Positions 43,634 to 51,770 of a DNA stretch of 64,000 bases are shown here, one piece after another (the stretch's first letter is position 1; every line of letters starts with the position of its first letter). Origin of the DNA: Bradyrhizobium ottawaense (lineage in GTDB: Bacteria > Pseudomonadota > Alphaproteobacteria > Rhizobiales > Xanthobacteraceae); assembly GCF_002278135.3 (NCBI RefSeq), contig NZ_CP029425.2, positions 5,990,001 through 6,054,000 of the forward strand, given 5' to 3'. A program made the translations under genes and the position numbers. The notes below the pieces were generated by a model. That model had not been told where the DNA came from. It was given only the letters and a program-made list of their open reading frames with translations, and ran no database searches.

Positions 43634-44304
43634 CAGTTCTTCGCCATCCAGATCACATGGCGCGCACCGCCGCCCCTGCCGGTCGCGCGGACATTGACCT
43701 CGTTGACGTCGAAACCGGCGCTGCGAAGTCGCTTGGTGAAGGCCGGGTTGGGTCCCGACGACCAGACCGCGAGCATGCCGCCCGGCCGCAGCGCCGTCTT
43801 CGCCGCCTTCAGCCCGCTCGAACTATAGAGCGCATCATTGCCCTTGCGGGTCAGTCCCTCCGGCCCGTTGTCGACGTCGAGGAGAATGGCGTCGAAAGCC
43901 GACCGCTGCGCCCGGATGATTTCGCCGACATCGGTTTCCCGGATGCTCACCCGGGCATCATCGAGGCTCTCGCCGAACACTTCCGCCATCGGGCCCCGCG
44001 CCCAGACGACGACCGCCGGCACCAGCTCGGAGACCACGATCTTCGCCTTGGCGCCAAGCACCGCCAACGCCGCACGCAGCGTAAAGCCCATGCCCAATCC
44101 GCCGATCAGGACAACGGGCTTGGCGACCGTCTCGATCTGCTTCGCCGCGAGCGTTGCGAGCGCGGCTTCCGAACCCGACAGGCGGTTGTTCATCAGCTCG
44201 TTGGTGCCGAGCTTGATGGAGAACTCCTTACCTCGCCGCATCAGGCGAAGCTCTTCGTCGGAGCCGGGGATTTTGGCGGTGTCGATTTTTTCCCAGGGAA
44301 TCAT
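43630..44304 (-). CDS. Spermidine-synthase-like SAM-dependent methyltransferase-fold protein
   Basis: A 224-aa Rossmann-fold protein. VVLIGGLGMGFTLRAAL is the AdoMet/dcSAM loop, VVSELVPAVVVWARG the acidic second strand and AILLDVDNGPEGL the motif near the active site. It resembles the catalytic core of spermidine synthases but is shorter (about 280-300 aa is usual), so the N-terminal strand domain is missing. It is a common 'spermidine synthase-like' family in alphaproteobacteria with no assigned role. It faces the hydrolase gene tail-to-tail. Confidence 0.82.
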   Translation of the reverse strand: MIPWEKIDTAKIPGSDEELRLMRRGKEFSIKLGTNELMNNRLSGSEAALATLAAKQIETVAKPVVLIGGLGMGFTLRAALAVLGAKAKIVVSELVPAVVVWARGPMAEVFGESLDDARVSIRETDVGEIIRAQRSAFDAILLDVDNGPEGLTRKGNDALYSSSGLKAAKTALRPGGMLAVWSSGPNPAFTKRLRSAGFDVNEVNVRATGRGGGARHVIWMAKNC

Positions 44305-44331
44305 GAGGGACGTTTAGCATGATCGGGATTC

Positions 44332-44444
44332 GCAGGGTGGGTTAGCCGAAGGCGTAACCCACCTCTTTACTTTCCACGGGATCAGAAGCGGTGGATTACG
44401 CCGGCGGACTGCGCTGCGCGCAGCCGCGGGCTAATCCACCCTAC
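44332..44444. repeat. Palindromic intergenic repeat, family B copy 3
   Basis: GCAGGGTGGGTTAGCC (44332-44347) pairs with GGCTAATCCACCCTAC (44429-44444) with two mismatches. GCGTAACCCACC pairs with GGTGGATTACGC inside, and a GCGCTGCGCGCAGC hairpin sits near the right end. It lies between the start of the spermidine-synthase-like gene and the end of the CYP102-type gene. Confidence 0.85.
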
Positions 44445-44453
44445 GATCTCTGC

Positions 44454-47400
44454 CTACCCTCCCGCCCAGACGTCCAGCACATAGCGGTTCTTCGTCCCCA
44501 TCTCCTCGATCCAGCGCGCACTGACGGCGGCGTCGCTGCCGCTCTTCTCGCGGTGGATCGCGACCAGTGCCGCTTTCACGTCCGGCTCCATCTTGCCGCC
44601 GTCGCCGCAGACATAGACGATCGCGCCCTGCTCGATCAGCGGCCAGACCTTGTCCTTCTGCGCGGCGAGCAGGTGCTGCACATAGGTCTTCGGTTCGTCC
44701 GCGCGCGAGAACGCAGTGAAGAGTTCCGTGATGCCGCTCGCCGCCAACGCCTTCAGCTCGTCCGCGTAGAGAAAATCCTGGTCGGGATGGCGGCAGCCGA
44801 AAAACAGCATCGCGGGTCCGAGGCTGGCGCCCTTCGCCTTGCGTGCGGCCCGTTCCTGAAGGAAGCCGCGGAACGGCGCAAGGCCCGTGCCGGGGCCGAT
44901 CATGATGATAGGCACCAAGGGATCGTCGGGAAGCCGGAAGCCGGCCTTGGTCTCGCGTACGGTGGCGTAGATCGCATCGCCCGCGCGACGGTTGGCGAGA
45001 TAGTTCGAACAGATGCCCTTGTAGGTGCCGCGGCCGGAGGCGGCCGGCCCTTCGACCACGCCGACCGTGACACTGCAGCGCGCCGGGTCGACCGACGGCG
45101 AGGACGAGATTGAGTAATAGCGCGGCGCCAGCAACGAGAGCATTTCGAGATAGACATGGAACGGCAACTCGCAGGCCGGATATTCGAGCAGAAGATCGAA
45201 CACCGATTTGCGCCTGGCCAGGATCTCGCCCCGGTAACGCTCGAGCGGCTCAGCTTCCTCGCCGACGAAAGCCAGCAGCTTCGGCTTGGTGACCGGACAG
45301 CGGGTGTGCTCGGCCATGATCTGGATCTGCTTGCGCGTCGCCACCTGCTGCAGCTCGACGAACTCGCTGAGCAGGCGGCCGACGGACACGGCATCCCCCA
45401 CCGGCAATTGCGCGCGGCGGCCCTCGGCGACCTGCAGCCTGATCTGATCGGCGGGCAGGAAGCCGAAGCGGCGCGCGACCGAATCCACTAGCGTGGGATC
45501 GTTGCGTGGCACGACACTCAAATGATCGCCGACGCGGTAGCTGGCGTTGGACGGCAGTTGCACCTCGATGTGGCGCGTCGAACGCTCGGAGGGCTTGGAC
45601 CCGCCCTTGTTCTGAAGCTCGTCATTGACCAGCACTTTCATCGCCACCGCGCCGCCCTGGGCCACGATGGTGTTGACGGCGCTCACCGCCACCGGCTCGA
45701 TCGCATAGAGCGGATCGTCCTCGGCGGTGCGGGTGAAGTTCCAGTCGATGCCGAATTCCTTGGTCGCGACCTGTGCCGCCGCCGGAAACCATTTCTGGAA
45801 CTGGCCGTCGAGATCGCTGCGCGCATCGCCCTCGCCGCGCGGATAGACCGCGCGCGCGCCATGCGCCGACAATTGCTCGTCGATCAGACGCGGCACCGAT
45901 TGATAGGTCGCGGCCCAGTCGCTGTTGCCGCAGCCGAACACGGCGTAGCGCACGCCGGCAAAGGCATCCTTCGGCAGGTCGCCGCCGAGCCATTTGACGA
46001 ACTGCGTCGCGTTATCAGGCGGCGCGCCGTTATAGGAGGCGCAGATGATCAGAACGCCGCCCTCCTGCGGCAGCTTGCCGACGTAATCGTCGAGCGGGCC
46101 GAGATGCACGGCAAAGCCATTGATCTCGGCGAGATCAGCCATGCGCGTCGCCAGCTCCTCGGCGGTGCCGAGATTGGAGCCGTAAAGCACCAGCATCGGC
46201 GTGTTGTGGCCGGGCCGGGCGGTCGGCTGGCGCGGCGCCTTCGGCGCCGAAGTAGCGGCCGCGACTGGCCCGCCATAGGCGCCACGCTCGCGATCGACGC
46301 GCGGGCGCACCTTGATCTTGAAGCCTTCCGGCTTCATCGTCAGGGTTTCCTTCAGATGCATCTGGTAGCGCTGGTGGTCGATCAGCTTGAAGCGCTGCAG
46401 GATCATGCCGAGCGCGAGCGCGGCCTCGTGCATGGCAAAGCCGCGGCCAATGCAGGCGCGCTGGCCGTTGCCGAACGGCTTCCAGGCATTGACCGGCCGC
46501 TTGGCTTCCGCCTCGCGGCTGAAATTATCGGGATCGAACGCATCCGGATTCGGTCCCCAGACGCTGGGATCGCGATGCAGCGCGGTTACCAGAATGGTGG
46601 TGAAGGTGCCCTTGCGAAGCTTGTACTTGCCGCCGCCGAGCGTCTCGTCCTTGAGCGGCGAGATGCCATAGGCCGGCGCCGGCGGCCACAGCCGCAGCGC
46701 CTCTTTCAGGATCTGCGTGATGTAGGTGAGCTGCGTCACCTGCTGGTAGGTCGGCTTCGCGTTGACGTCGGGGCCGAAGACGCGGTCGACCTCGTCATAG
46801 GCCTTCTTGAGGATGTCCGGATGCTTGAGCAGCGCATAGAGCGTGTAGGACAACAGGCCGCTGGTGGTCTCGTGGCCGGCGATCAGGAACGTGTTGATCT
46901 GGTAGCGGATGTTGACGTCGTCGAGCTGCTCGCCGGTCGAACGATCGACGCCGGTCATCATCGCGGCGAGCATGTCCTTCTTGTCGTCGATCCCCTCCGC
47001 GCTCTTGCGGCGCTCGGCAATGATCTCGTCGACCATCTTGTTCATGAAGGCGACGTCTTCGGCGAGCGTCTTGCGCCGCTTCTGCATCCAGATCTGCTCG
47101 AACGGCAGGCCGCGTGTCATCATGATGGTTTCGAGCGAGCGCACCAGCGACTCGACGAAGGGATGGTAGTCGCGCCGGTAGAACGAATTGAAGCGATACT
47201 CGAAACCGCACAGGCCGATCGTATCCAGCGTCAGCGCCGTCATGTCGTGGACGACGTCGATCTCGTCGTCGGCGTTCAGCCGCTCCCATTTCTGGACGAG
47301 CTGCTCGGCGATATCGACCATGCTCGGATGGTAGGACTGCATGGCCCGGTTGCCGAACGGCTGGAGCAGGATGTTGTGCGCCTTGCTCCAATTCGGCTCT

Positions 47401-47690
47401 TTGGTGTCCGCCGTGAACAGCCCGTCGCCGCCAACCGCGCGTACGCGCCGCAGCGCACCGCGCACGGTCTTGTCGAAGCGCTTCTCATCAGACAGTTCAT
47501 CGACGAGATCGTGGCCCGAGACGACCACGATCGGCGAGCCCATCATGTCGAGCCAAAAGATCGGACCGAGCTCCTTGGCGAGCCGCGTCAAATGCTGCAC
47601 GGGGGCGGCCGAGTCCAGCGAAAGCATGTTGCCGACCACCGGCTTGGTCGGCGGATGCGGGATCGGGTCCAGACGGTTCTTGGATGACAT
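44454..47690 (-). CDS. Self-sufficient cytochrome P450-NADPH P450 reductase fusion (CYP102/BM3-like)
   Basis: A 1078-aa fusion that carries its own redox chain. The P450 domain (1-465) has RFDKTVRGALRRVR, the I-helix AGHETTS (271-277), the ExxR helix and haem Cys413 in FGNGQRACIG. An Ala/Pro-rich linker (about 466-497) leads to an FMN domain (LYGSNLGTAEELA, about 502-640), then an FAD/NADPH domain with YYSISSSP and GPGTGLAPFRGFLQER. Aligned by eye to BM3, the fatty-acid anchors Arg47 and Tyr51 are Ser52 and Val56 here, while the Phe87 equivalent (Phe92) is kept. So it should oxidise lipids or hydrophobic acids but with another binding mode. The start at 47690 (MSSKNRLDPIPHP) follows AGGGG. 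Confidence 0.94.
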   Translation of the reverse strand: MSSKNRLDPIPHPPTKPVVGNMLSLDSAAPVQHLTRLAKELGPIFWLDMMGSPIVVVSGHDLVDELSDEKRFDKTVRGALRRVRAVGGDGLFTADTKEPNWSKAHNILLQPFGNRAMQSYHPSMVDIAEQLVQKWERLNADDEIDVVHDMTALTLDTIGLCGFEYRFNSFYRRDYHPFVESLVRSLETIMMTRGLPFEQIWMQKRRKTLAEDVAFMNKMVDEIIAERRKSAEGIDDKKDMLAAMMTGVDRSTGEQLDDVNIRYQINTFLIAGHETTSGLLSYTLYALLKHPDILKKAYDEVDRVFGPDVNAKPTYQQVTQLTYITQILKEALRLWPPAPAYGISPLKDETLGGGKYKLRKGTFTTILVTALHRDPSVWGPNPDAFDPDNFSREAEAKRPVNAWKPFGNGQRACIGRGFAMHEAALALGMILQRFKLIDHQRYQMHLKETLTMKPEGFKIKVRPRVDRERGAYGGPVAAATSAPKAPRQPTARPGHNTPMLVLYGSNLGTAEELATRMADLAEINGFAVHLGPLDDYVGKLPQEGGVLIICASYNGAPPDNATQFVKWLGGDLPKDAFAGVRYAVFGCGNSDWAATYQSVPRLIDEQLSAHGARAVYPRGEGDARSDLDGQFQKWFPAAAQVATKEFGIDWNFTRTAEDDPLYAIEPVAVSAVNTIVAQGGAVAMKVLVNDELQNKGGSKPSERSTRHIEVQLPSNASYRVGDHLSVVPRNDPTLVDSVARRFGFLPADQIRLQVAEGRRAQLPVGDAVSVGRLLSEFVELQQVATRKQIQIMAEHTRCPVTKPKLLAFVGEEAEPLERYRGEILARRKSVFDLLLEYPACELPFHVYLEMLSLLAPRYYSISSSPSVDPARCSVTVGVVEGPAASGRGTYKGICSNYLANRRAGDAIYATVRETKAGFRLPDDPLVPIIMIGPGTGLAPFRGFLQERAARKAKGASLGPAMLFFGCRHPDQDFLYADELKALAASGITELFTAFSRADEPKTYVQHLLAAQKDKVWPLIEQGAIVYVCGDGGKMEPDVKAALVAIHREKSGSDAAVSARWIEEMGTKNRYVLDVWAGG

Positions 47691-47714
47691 TGACGTGCGT
47701 TTCCCCTGCCTTGC

Positions 47715-47794
47715 GTCATTCCGGGATGGTCCGAAGGACCAGACCCGGAATCTCGAGATCCCGGGTTCGACGCTACGCATCGCCCCAGGATGAC
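47715..47794. repeat. Palindromic intergenic repeat, family A copy 3
   Basis: GTCATTCCGGG at 47715 pairs with CCAGGATGAC ending at 47794. The core CCCGGAATCTCGAGATCCCGGGTTCG matches the core at 6641 with two changes, and an ATGGTCCGAAGGACCAGA hairpin lies on the left. It lies between the epoxide hydrolase and CYP102-type genes. Confidence 0.83.
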
Positions 47795-47804
47795 GACTGC
47801 GTCG

Positions 47805-48800
47805 TCACCCAAACCGCCTTCTACGCCATTCGATCAGCTTGGCGCTGACCTCCTCCGGCTTCTCCTGCTGCGTCCAATGGCCACTGTCGCGGACCAGATA
47901 TTTTTCGAGATCGGGGATCAGCTTGTCCATGCCATCGGCGGAAGACGGCGGCAACACCGCGTCGTTCTCGGCCATGATCATCAACGACGGCACCCGCACC
48001 GTATGATCGAGCCCTTCGGCGCGCGTCCAGTTGCGCGACATGTTGCGGTACCAGTTGATGCCTCCGGTAAAGCCGGTTCTGGTGAAATTGTCGACGAACA
48101 CCTTCTTCTCTTCCGGCGACAGGATCGGCGTACGCGGATCATGCTTTGCGTCATAGCTGGCGATCATCTGCGGAAACGCCAGATTGACCCGCGGAGAAGC
48201 GCCGACGCCGGCAACCACCTCCTCTGCCGGCGCGTCGGCCGGGCGCGGCGCCGGCTTGCGCATGAACGCGTCAAAAGTCTGTTCGACGCGACTTCCGAAA
48301 ATCCTGTCGGGCTCACGCGCCGGGTCCTGGAACTGCACGATGTACATCTTGTCGCCGAAGCGGGCGCGTAGGAGCTCGATCGGATCGGCCCAGGCACGGT
48401 TGGTATGCGGCGTGTTGATGCCGACCACGCCCGCCACCCGGTCGATGTGCCGCAACGGCATCTGCCAGACGATGAAGCCGCCCCAGTCGTGACCGACGAA
48501 GACCGCCTTGTCGATCTGCAAATGGTCGAGCAGCCCGACGAGATCACCGGTCAGGTGCTCGATGTCGTAATCCTCGACCGCCTCGGGCCGGTCGGTCGCG
48601 CCATAGCCGCGTTGGTCGGGCGCGATCACGCGGATGCCGGCCTCGCTCAGCGCTTTGATCTGGTGGCGCCAGGAGAAGGCCAGCTCGGGCCAGCCATGGC
48701 ACAGCACGATCGGCGGCGTGTCCGTGATCGGGCCCGCCTCGTAATATCCCATGCGGATTCCGTTCGTGTGCACGAACTTGAGCTGTGGCATTTCAATCAT
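47805..48800 (-). CDS. Alpha/beta-hydrolase of the epoxide hydrolase type
   Basis: A 331-aa soluble hydrolase. The oxyanion motif is HGWP (35-38), followed by RVIAPDQRGYGATDRP and the nucleophile motif FVGHDWGG with Asp105 rather than Ser. Asp at this point is the mark of epoxide hydrolases and haloalkane dehalogenases, and HGWP fits epoxide hydrolase. A late RDSGHWTQQEKPEEV gives the histidine. It is 10 bases after the WS/DGAT gene and next to the CYP102-type P450, so it could open epoxides made by that P450. Confidence 0.9.
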   Translation of the reverse strand: MIEMPQLKFVHTNGIRMGYYEAGPITDTPPIVLCHGWPELAFSWRHQIKALSEAGIRVIAPDQRGYGATDRPEAVEDYDIEHLTGDLVGLLDHLQIDKAVFVGHDWGGFIVWQMPLRHIDRVAGVVGINTPHTNRAWADPIELLRARFGDKMYIVQFQDPAREPDRIFGSRVEQTFDAFMRKPAPRPADAPAEEVVAGVGASPRVNLAFPQMIASYDAKHDPRTPILSPEEKKVFVDNFTRTGFTGGINWYRNMSRNWTRAEGLDHTVRVPSLMIMAENDAVLPPSSADGMDKLIPDLEKYLVRDSGHWTQQEKPEEVSAKLIEWRRRRFG

Positions 48801-48810
48801 CGAACCATTC

Positions 48811-50361
48811 CTATTCCGCAGCGCCCTTGATGTCGGTCGCCGGCGGCGCGTAGGCCGCCTCCAGCGCGGCGAACTCCTCCGGCAGCATGTCGCACATCAC
48901 CTGCACATGTGGAATGATGTTGGCGCCGACGATGAAGCCGAAATCGAGCTGGTCGCGATAGCTCTGCACGGTAATGTTGAGCGCCTGCCCGTGCGTCGAG
49001 ATCGACACCGGGAAGATGTGCAATAGCTCCGCCCCGGCAGCGTAAAGCGTCTGCCGCGGCCCCGGCACGTTGGACACGGTGATGTTGGCGGCTGGCGGCA
49101 GCACGTCCGACAGGTTCGAGCGGCTGTAGAGCAACGCCAGGATCTGCACCATGATCGGCGCGCCCAGCATCGAGATGTTGGAGACCTGGGGCATCAGCGC
49201 GCGCAAGGGGTGCGACATCTCCTTGGACTTGGTCGATTGCGCGATGATGGCTTCGAGCCGCGCCTTGGGATCGTCGATGTTGGTCGCGATCGCGCAGATC
49301 ATGCCGAACACCTGGTTGTTGGCCTCGGTGTTGCCCTCCTCGCGCAGCGAGATCGGTACCGCCGCGGTCAGCGATTTCGCCGGCAGCGTGCTGTACTCCT
49401 TCAGGTAACGCCGGACCACGCCGGAGGCGAGCGCCAGCACGACGTCGTTTAGCTTGCCGCCGGCCTGCTTGGCCAGCGCCTTCGCGCGAGACAGCGGGAT
49501 CGACACACCGGCGAAGCTTCGCTCCGACGAGATGGTCTTGTTCAGCATGGTCGGCGGCGACACCATGCTGGCAAGGCTCTCGCGCGATTTGGGATCGGCG
49601 ACCTTGCCGAGCACATCGGAGACGCTCTTGACCATGGTCGGGATATTGCCCGCGAAGCGCACCGCGCTCTCGATCTGGTACATCGCGTTGTCGAACAGGA
49701 TCGAGCCGATGTCGCTCTTGCCGGTGCGCGGCAATTGCAGGTTCTGGGCGGCCTTGCCGGCGTCGAGCGGCTGGTTGAAAAGCTGCTGGTAGGAATCCAG
49801 CAGGTTCGCCGCGATGTCGCGCGGCTCCTGTCCGGGCTTGCTGCCAGCCGCCGGCGGATCGACCTTCCGCGGGATCGGCGAGATGTCGTAGATCATGTTG
49901 GTCAGCGCCGCACCGGCACCGCCGTCGATGGCGGCATGGTGCATCTTGGAATAGAGCCCGACCTCGTTGTCCTTCATGCCCTCGAACACGTAGAACTCCC
50001 AGAGCGGGCGGGCGCGGTTCAACAGCTTGGCGTGCATCCAGCCGACGATGCGCTCCAGCGTGGCACGGTCGCGCGGCTGCGGCAGGCTGGCACGGAAGAT
50101 GTGACGGTCGATGTCGAACTGATCGTCCTCGACCCAGGAGGGATGATCGATGTCGAGCGGCGCCTTCTCCAGCCGCGCCTTCAGGATCGGCACGATATGC
50201 AGGCGCGAGACGATCATCGCCTTGAAGTCTTCGAAGAAGTCGCCCTTGTAATCGTCGGGCAGGCGAAAGATCGCCATGCTCCCGACATGCATCGGCATCT
50301 CCGGCGTTTCCAGATAGAGAAACGACGCGTCCAGCGACGACAGCTTCTTACCGTCAGCCAT
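48811..50361 (-). CDS. Wax ester synthase/diacylglycerol acyltransferase (WS/DGAT)
   Basis: A 516-aa acyl-CoA:alcohol/diacylglycerol acyltransferase. The catalytic HHxxxDG motif is MHHAAIDGG (His141, His142, Asp146), and the N-terminal SSLDASFLYLETPEMPMHVGSMAIF is typical of the family, as is the later NVPGPRQTLYAAGAEL. These enzymes make wax esters or triacylglycerol for lipid inclusions. The start at 50361 has GGGAGGGA ahead of it. It is upstream of the epoxide hydrolase gene and downstream of a hydrolase gene (47-base gap) in a probable operon. Confidence 0.93.
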   Translation of the reverse strand: MADGKKLSSLDASFLYLETPEMPMHVGSMAIFRLPDDYKGDFFEDFKAMIVSRLHIVPILKARLEKAPLDIDHPSWVEDDQFDIDRHIFRASLPQPRDRATLERIVGWMHAKLLNRARPLWEFYVFEGMKDNEVGLYSKMHHAAIDGGAGAALTNMIYDISPIPRKVDPPAAGSKPGQEPRDIAANLLDSYQQLFNQPLDAGKAAQNLQLPRTGKSDIGSILFDNAMYQIESAVRFAGNIPTMVKSVSDVLGKVADPKSRESLASMVSPPTMLNKTISSERSFAGVSIPLSRAKALAKQAGGKLNDVVLALASGVVRRYLKEYSTLPAKSLTAAVPISLREEGNTEANNQVFGMICAIATNIDDPKARLEAIIAQSTKSKEMSHPLRALMPQVSNISMLGAPIMVQILALLYSRSNLSDVLPPAANITVSNVPGPRQTLYAAGAELLHIFPVSISTHGQALNITVQSYRDQLDFGFIVGANIIPHVQVMCDMLPEEFAALEAAYAPPATDIKGAAE

Positions 50362-50408
50362 AATTCCCTCCCGCAACAATTTTGACGGGCGCCTTCTGGC
50401 GCTTCTCG

Positions 50409-51209
50409 TCAGGCCGATATTGCCTGTTCCGGCGGGGCATATGCAATGGCAAACGGCCCGGCCCGGTCAAATGGCGAGAATTCCCCTTCCGGTTGCGCCA
50501 GCCGGTCCGCCACGGCCCATAGCGCCGCGGGGTTCACCCCGAGCCCGATATGGCTCGCCAGGAGCACTTCGATGTTCTCGGCACGGTCGGAGGGACGGAG
50601 CAGGCAGGTCCGCCAGTTCACGACGCCGTCGGCCCGCGAATAGATCGACGTCGCCGGCACCGGCAGATCGCCGGCGATCGCCTCGCGCGCCTCAGCAAGA
50701 TCCTCGACCCGTTCGCCGGACAGCGCTTCGTAGAGCCGCGTCGCGTTGGTCGCCCGCACGTCATTGGCAAACGGGCTGCCGAGCGTGATGACATAGCGAA
50801 CCATGTCGGGCGCCTGGAGCGCGAGATCGCGGGCATAGACGCCGCCGAGGCTCCATCCGACTAGGCTGACCTTGCGTCCGCTCGCAGCATGGATTTCGGC
50901 AAGACGGGCGCGCAGCGACTCCCGAATCCGCCCGAGGCCGCCGAGATTACGGCCCATCCGCCAAGCCTGTGCCTCATAGCCGAGCTCGCTGAGATAGCGC
51001 CGCATCGGGGCCATCGAGAGGTCGCTGGCGAGAAAGCCCGGCAGCGCCAGCACCGGATGGCCATCGCCCCTCGGCGCTCGCATCAGGATCGGCGACAGCA
51101 ACAGGCTTGCATTGAACTCGAACAGGCCGCGCGCTTCTGCAAGCAGCAGGGCGAGGCCCGGCGGACGAAGCCCGCCCGGGGCCTGCCGCCCGTCTGGCCC
51201 GGACGGCAT
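50409..51209 (-). CDS. Alpha/beta-fold hydrolase, paralogue of the 37328-38098 gene
   Basis: A 266-aa hydrolase with APRGDGHPVLALPGF, nucleophile box VGWSLGGVYAR and LGSPFANDVRATN in the same order as the 37328 gene. The catalytic Asp is in YSRADGVVNW and His in LLASHIGLGV. Its ATG shares one base with the TAA of the frameshifted DUF6489 gene (TAATG), a coupling junction. It lies ahead of the WS/DGAT gene, so a lipase or esterase acting on stored lipid is plausible. Confidence 0.83.
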   Translation of the reverse strand: MPSGPDGRQAPGGLRPPGLALLLAEARGLFEFNASLLLSPILMRAPRGDGHPVLALPGFLASDLSMAPMRRYLSELGYEAQAWRMGRNLGGLGRIRESLRARLAEIHAASGRKVSLVGWSLGGVYARDLALQAPDMVRYVITLGSPFANDVRATNATRLYEALSGERVEDLAEAREAIAGDLPVPATSIYSRADGVVNWRTCLLRPSDRAENIEVLLASHIGLGVNPAALWAVADRLAQPEGEFSPFDRAGPFAIAYAPPEQAISA

Positions 51210-51465
51210 TATTTCTTCTTGTCGCTGCTGCGCGTGCCGCCGAGGCCCGCCATCGTGACGAACATGTCCTGAAACCGCTCCGCGATCTTGGGATCGAAGG
51301 TGAACCAGCTCTGGATCAGCGATTCCGGCGAGACCTTCTCGATGTTGCTGAGCACCTGCTGCTGCAGCTTGTCCATCACCGCCGTCTGCATCGGTCCCAC
51401 GTCAGGCAAACCGAAGAACTGGCGGGCCTCGAGGGGGTGCAGTCGATTTCGATATTAACTTTCAT
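51209..51465 (-). pseudogene. DUF6489-like protein gene with a one-base deletion
   Basis: An ATG at 51465 with GGAGGGGA ahead encodes MKVNIEIDCTP, the exact family opening, but this frame then diverges. From 51437 on, the -1 frame restores LEARQFFGLPDVGPMQTAVMDKLQQQ to the end, finishing SSDKKK at TAA 51209. The break is at a run of five Gs (51433-51437 on the plus strand); a sixth base would join both frames into an 85-aa protein. No function is known for the family. Either the base was lost in the assembly or the gene is recently broken; slippage to rescue it is conceivable. Confidence 0.72.
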
Positions 51466-51770
51466 GTCCCCTCCGGATGAGATTCGAGCGGCCTGCCGGC
51501 AGTATCGCCGCGAGTTGTGGTGCGACGCAAGCGGCCTGATGCAGGCGCGACATGCCGCGTCCCGCAATCGGCCGATATAGTCAACCAAAGTCGAAAGACG
51601 CGGTCCCCCATGCCAGGCGGCACGGTCAGCATTGCTGCACAGCGGTGCAACTTGGCGCGTTCCTTGCTGGAATGGCGCTTGCACCGGTCGAGAACTCTGG
51701 GCAACATGGATCAATCAGCCCTGCCGAACAATCAAAAATCATCGGCACGGCAGAGTGGAGAGGGTCAAGA
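51466..51770. other. 305-base divergent spacer between DUF6489 and the dipeptide-binding-protein gene
   Basis: No credible gene lies here, although both strands have overlapping open frames in the same high-GC style. Only a short TGCAC-AGCG-GTGCA inverted repeat (51636-51649) stands out. The plus-strand side should carry the promoter of the oligopeptide importer operon. Confidence 0.45.

Noticed and set aside
45522..47687. A 721-codon open frame on the plus strand opposite the CYP102-type gene
   Set aside because: Its composition is a shadow of the real gene (many His/Arg/Asp/Gly/Ala), no domain is recognisable, and the minus-strand fusion has every expected motif.
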